From Balneolaceae bacterium (GTDB lineage Bacteria > Bacteroidota > Rhodothermia > Balneolales > Balneolaceae), in NCBI GenBank assembly GCA_007123785.1, contig SLGL01000081.1, forward strand, positions 1 through 6,560: a stretch of 6,560 nt of DNA. Direction: 5' to 3'. Under the pieces are notes generated by a model. That model ran no database searches, was not told where the DNA came from, and saw only the letters and a list, made by a program, of their open reading frames with translations. Positions 4,034 to 6,560 of this stretch are shown piece after piece; the stretch's first letter is position 1; each line of letters begins with the position of its first letter. Position numbers and translations under genes: made by a program.

Positions 4034-6560
4034 ATGAAAAAACTGCTGATACTTCCTTTTTGTTTTTTACTAACAGCTATCTCATTTGCTCAGGACAGCA
4101 ATAATGACACCTGGGATGTAAACCAGCACCGGGCGGATTACACCGAAATCAGTTTTGAAACCACTGAAGGCACCTGGATGAACCTCGACATCAGTCCCGA
4201 CGGTGAAGAGATTATATTCGATCTGCTCGGAAACATCTACATCATGCCGATTGAAGGTGGTGAAGCAGAACCGTTGCGTGAAGGCCTTGCCTATGAAATT
4301 CAGCCCCGCTTCAGCCCAGACGGATCAAAAATTTCATTCACAAGCGATGCCGGCGGCGGTGATAATATTTGGATCATGAACCGCGACGGCTCCGATGCAC
4401 GACAGATCACGGATGAAGATTTCAGACTGCTAAATAACGCATTCTGGACACCGGACGGCAATTACCTGGTAGCACGAAAACACTTCACGTCAGCCCGGTC
4501 GCTCGGAGCCGGCGAAATCTGGATGTATCACATTACGGGTGGTTCCGGTATTCAGCTTACCGAACGGCCTAACGATCAGCAGGACAAAGGACAGCCGTTT
4601 GTTTCGCCCGAGGGCCGCTATGTTTATTACAGCCAGGATGTCTATCCCGGGGGCATGTTCCAATATAATAAAGATCCCAACAGCCAGATTTACGTAATTA
4701 ACCGGTACGACCGAGAAGAAGGAGAAGTAGAACGAATTACCGGAGGGCCGGGCGGTGCCATCTCACCCACAATTTCACCGAATGGAGAACAAATGGCGTT
4801 CGTCAAACGCGTACGAGAAAAATCAGTGCTCTATATTCGCGATCTCTATACCGGAATCGAACGTCCTGTTTTTGACAATCTGAGCAAAGATCAGCAGGAA
4901 GCCTGGGCAATTTTCGGTCCCTATACCAATTTTAACTGGACACCGGACGGAGAGCATCTCATTTTTTGGGCACAAGGAGGTATCCACAAATTAAATGTGG
5001 AGACGCTGGATATAGAGGAAATACCGTTCAGCGTAACAGTGAATCATCAGATCGCTGATGCGGTTCACTTTGAGTTTGATCCTGCCCCGGAAACTTTCAC
5101 AGCCAAAGCGATTCGAAACGCCATAACTTCACCTGATGGGAACACCCTGATCTTCAACGCAGCCGGTTATCTCTGGAAAAAAAGTCTCCCGAACGGAACC
5201 CCGGAGCGGCTCACAAGTGATGCAAACCTTGAGTTTGAACCTGCTTTTTCTCCCGATGGAAGCAGACTGGCCTATGTAACCTGGAGTGATGATGATCTTG
5301 GAACGATTAAAACACTGAATATAAATCAACGAAATGCCACGCCCCAATCGGTCACCACACAGAAAGGAATCTATCGTGAACCCGCCTTTTCCCCTGATGG
5401 AGAAACCATTGTTTTCCGAAGGGAATCCGGCAATAACCACCAGGGTCACGCCCATACACAGAATCCCGGTATTTACACCATTCCATCCGGAGGGGGTGAA
5501 AAAACATTGATCAGAGACGGAGGCAGCAGGCCCATATTTAATTCGGACGGCAGCCGCATTTATTTTTTGCAGGGAACCCATTTTCGGAGTGTGGACCTAA
5601 ACGGACAGGATGAGAAGCACCATTTCCGTTCACAGTACGCACTTGAATTCACTCCCAGCCCCGACAATCAGTGGGTAGCGTTTCATGAGCTTTACAAAGT
5701 GTACGTAGCCCCGATGCCGCAGGTGGGCTCCGATATCGACCTGCATGCCAGTACGCGGGCCATCCCGGTAACCCACGTTGCCAAAGATGCTGGATACAGC
5801 CTTCACTGGTCTGAAGACGGACAGAAACTGCACTGGACACTGGGTGAAGAGTATTTCACAGTGGAACTGAGCGAAGCTTTTGATTTTCTGAACGGAGAGA
5901 TTAGTGAAGAGCTCCCGCTGGGAGACAGTCAGGGAATAAACATCGGGCTGGAACTGGAGACCGACAAACCATCTGGCACAATAGCGTTCACCAATGCACA
6001 CATTATTACGATGAATGGCGATGAAGTGATCGAAAACGGTACGATTCTCATCCGCGAAAACCGGATTGAAGCCGTGGGAGCACCAACAGACGTCTCCATC
6101 CCCGACAACGCTTATGTAAAAGATGTGGAAGGCAAAACGATTATGCCCGGCCTGGTGGATGCTCACGCGCATATCGGAAATTTTCGCCACGGCCTCAGCC
6201 CCAATCAGCAGTGGGAATACTTTGCAAATCTGGCTTATGGAGTGACCACGGCTCATGACCCATCCTCAAATACCGAGATGATCTTCTCACAATCGGAAAT
6301 GGTTCGTGCAGGCAATATGATCGGACCGAGAATCTTTTCTACCGGCCGCATTTTGTACGGAGCAGAAAATGTCCAGAAAACTGTCATTAACAACCTTGAT
6401 GATGCCCGTTCTGCCATTCGAAGAACCAAAGCATTTGGCGCAACATCGGTGAAAAGTTATAATCAGCCCCGGCGGGATCAGCGCCAGCAGGTTCTCGTAG
6501 CGGCCCGTGAACTGGGCGTAAACGTGGTTCCCGAAGGCGGTTCAACGTTTACACACAATA
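4034..6560 (+). CDS. Exported tandem beta-propeller/amidohydrolase fusion protein (3' end outside the window)
   Basis: The frame runs open from ATG 4034 to the window end: 842 residues visible, with the rest of the hydrolase domain beyond. A Sec signal peptide (M-K-K-L-L, hydrophobic to about 18, likely cut near I-S-F-A-Q) places it outside the cytoplasm. About twelve PD40/TolB-like blade motifs of the S-P-D-G type occur near residues 54, 94, 139, 191, 248, 303, 366, 406, 453, 504, 542 and 593, consistent with two six-bladed propellers. From about 655 an amidohydrolase-superfamily domain begins (I-A-F-T-N-A-H-I-I-T-M-N-G), with M-P-G-L-V-D-A-H-A-H at 704-713; His711 and His713 are the beta-strand-1 metal ligands. 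Lys807 in S-V-K-S-Y-N is a good candidate for the bridging carboxylated lysine, followed by P-E-G-G-S-T-F-T-H-N at 833-842. Full-length relatives are, from memory, around 1,050-1,100 residues. They are annotated as amidohydrolases, some as peptidases or dipeptidases; the substrate is unknown. The propellers may gate access to the active site as in tricorn or prolyl oligopeptidase, which is inference. No Shine-Dalgarno sequence precedes the start. Confidence 0.93.
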   Translation, partial: MKKLLILPFCFLLTAISFAQDSNNDTWDVNQHRADYTEISFETTEGTWMNLDISPDGEEIIFDLLGNIYIMPIEGGEAEPLREGLAYEIQPRFSPDGSKISFTSDAGGGDNIWIMNRDGSDARQITDEDFRLLNNAFWTPDGNYLVARKHFTSARSLGAGEIWMYHITGGSGIQLTERPNDQQDKGQPFVSPEGRYVYYSQDVYPGGMFQYNKDPNSQIYVINRYDREEGEVERITGGPGGAISPTISPNGEQMAFVKRVREKSVLYIRDLYTGIERPVFDNLSKDQQEAWAIFGPYTNFNWTPDGEHLIFWAQGGIHKLNVETLDIEEIPFSVTVNHQIADAVHFEFDPAPETFTAKAIRNAITSPDGNTLIFNAAGYLWKKSLPNGTPERLTSDANLEFEPAFSPDGSRLAYVTWSDDDLGTIKTLNINQRNATPQSVTTQKGIYREPAFSPDGETIVFRRESGNNHQGHAHTQNPGIYTIPSGGGEKTLIRDGGSRPIFNSDGSRIYFLQGTHFRSVDLNGQDEKHHFRSQYALEFTPSPDNQWVAFHELYKVYVAPMPQVGSDIDLHASTRAIPVTHVAKDAGYSLHWSEDGQKLHWTLGEEYFTVELSEAFDFLNGEISEELPLGDSQGINIGLELETDKPSGTIAFTNAHIITMNGDEVIENGTILIRENRIEAVGAPTDVSIPDNAYVKDVEGKTIMPGLVDAHAHIGNFRHGLSPNQQWEYFANLAYGVTTAHDPSSNTEMIFSQSEMVRAGNMIGPRIFSTGRILYGAENVQKTVINNLDDARSAIRRTKAFGATSVKSYNQPRRDQRQQVLVAARELGVNVVPEGGSTFTHN

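Noticed and set aside
5129..5581. 150-codon minus-strand ORF opposite the second propeller
   Set aside because: Antisense shadow of the propeller frame; no recognisable protein features.
5630..6256. 208-codon minus-strand ORF opposite the amidohydrolase domain
   Set aside because: It lies entirely antisense to a frame with clear PD40 and amidohydrolase motifs; its translation shows no domain, signal or coding pattern.

Overview
The window looks like a chromosomal segment of a Bacteroidota-type bacterium, most likely of the Balneolota/Rhodothermota side (Balneola/Gracilimonas-like); this placement is an inference. The grounds are: proteins rich in Asp and Glu, no clear Shine-Dalgarno sequence close to any start, AT-rich spacers between genes, and three protein types common in that group. 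These are a lipoprotein with a short collagen-like stretch, an exported TPR protein ending in a W-I-N-E-T-T-T-V-R tail, and a tandem beta-propeller/amidohydrolase fusion. All four gene products appear to act in the membrane, periplasm or outer envelope; there is no cytoplasmic housekeeping gene and no mobile element.

Layout. (1) 1-1320, plus strand: the C-terminal 439 residues of a large membrane protein whose start lies upstream. It has the tail of an Ig/CARDB-like domain, a glutamine-amidotransferase-like domain without cysteine, a second beta-rich domain, and one C-terminal membrane helix. (2) 1321-1514: a spacer with a weak terminator-like hairpin and an 11-bp palindrome. (3) 1515-2054, plus: a small lipoprotein with five Gly-X-Y triplets straight after the lipidated cysteine. 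(4) 2055-2264: a convergent spacer holding a perfect 15-bp inverted repeat around a 51-nt loop and a second hairpin that probably ends the facing gene. (5) 2265-3599, minus: an exported TPR protein. (6) 3600-4033: a 434-bp AT-rich divergent spacer with no clear gene, containing inverted repeats and one doubtful 28-codon ORF. (7) 4034 to the window end, plus: the first 842 residues of an exported protein with about twelve PD40 (TolB-like) propeller blades followed by a metal-dependent amidohydrolase domain, cut by the window edge.

Nothing shows that the genes form one pathway. Genes 1 and 3 share a strand but are separated by a hairpin, the TPR gene converges on gene 3, and the propeller/amidohydrolase gene diverges from the TPR gene with a long regulatory spacer. 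I see no convincing new defence, mobile or CRISPR-like system. The points most worth a second look are the possible replacement of a metal ligand in the amidohydrolase, the long-loop inverted repeat at 2082-2162, and the structured divergent spacer.
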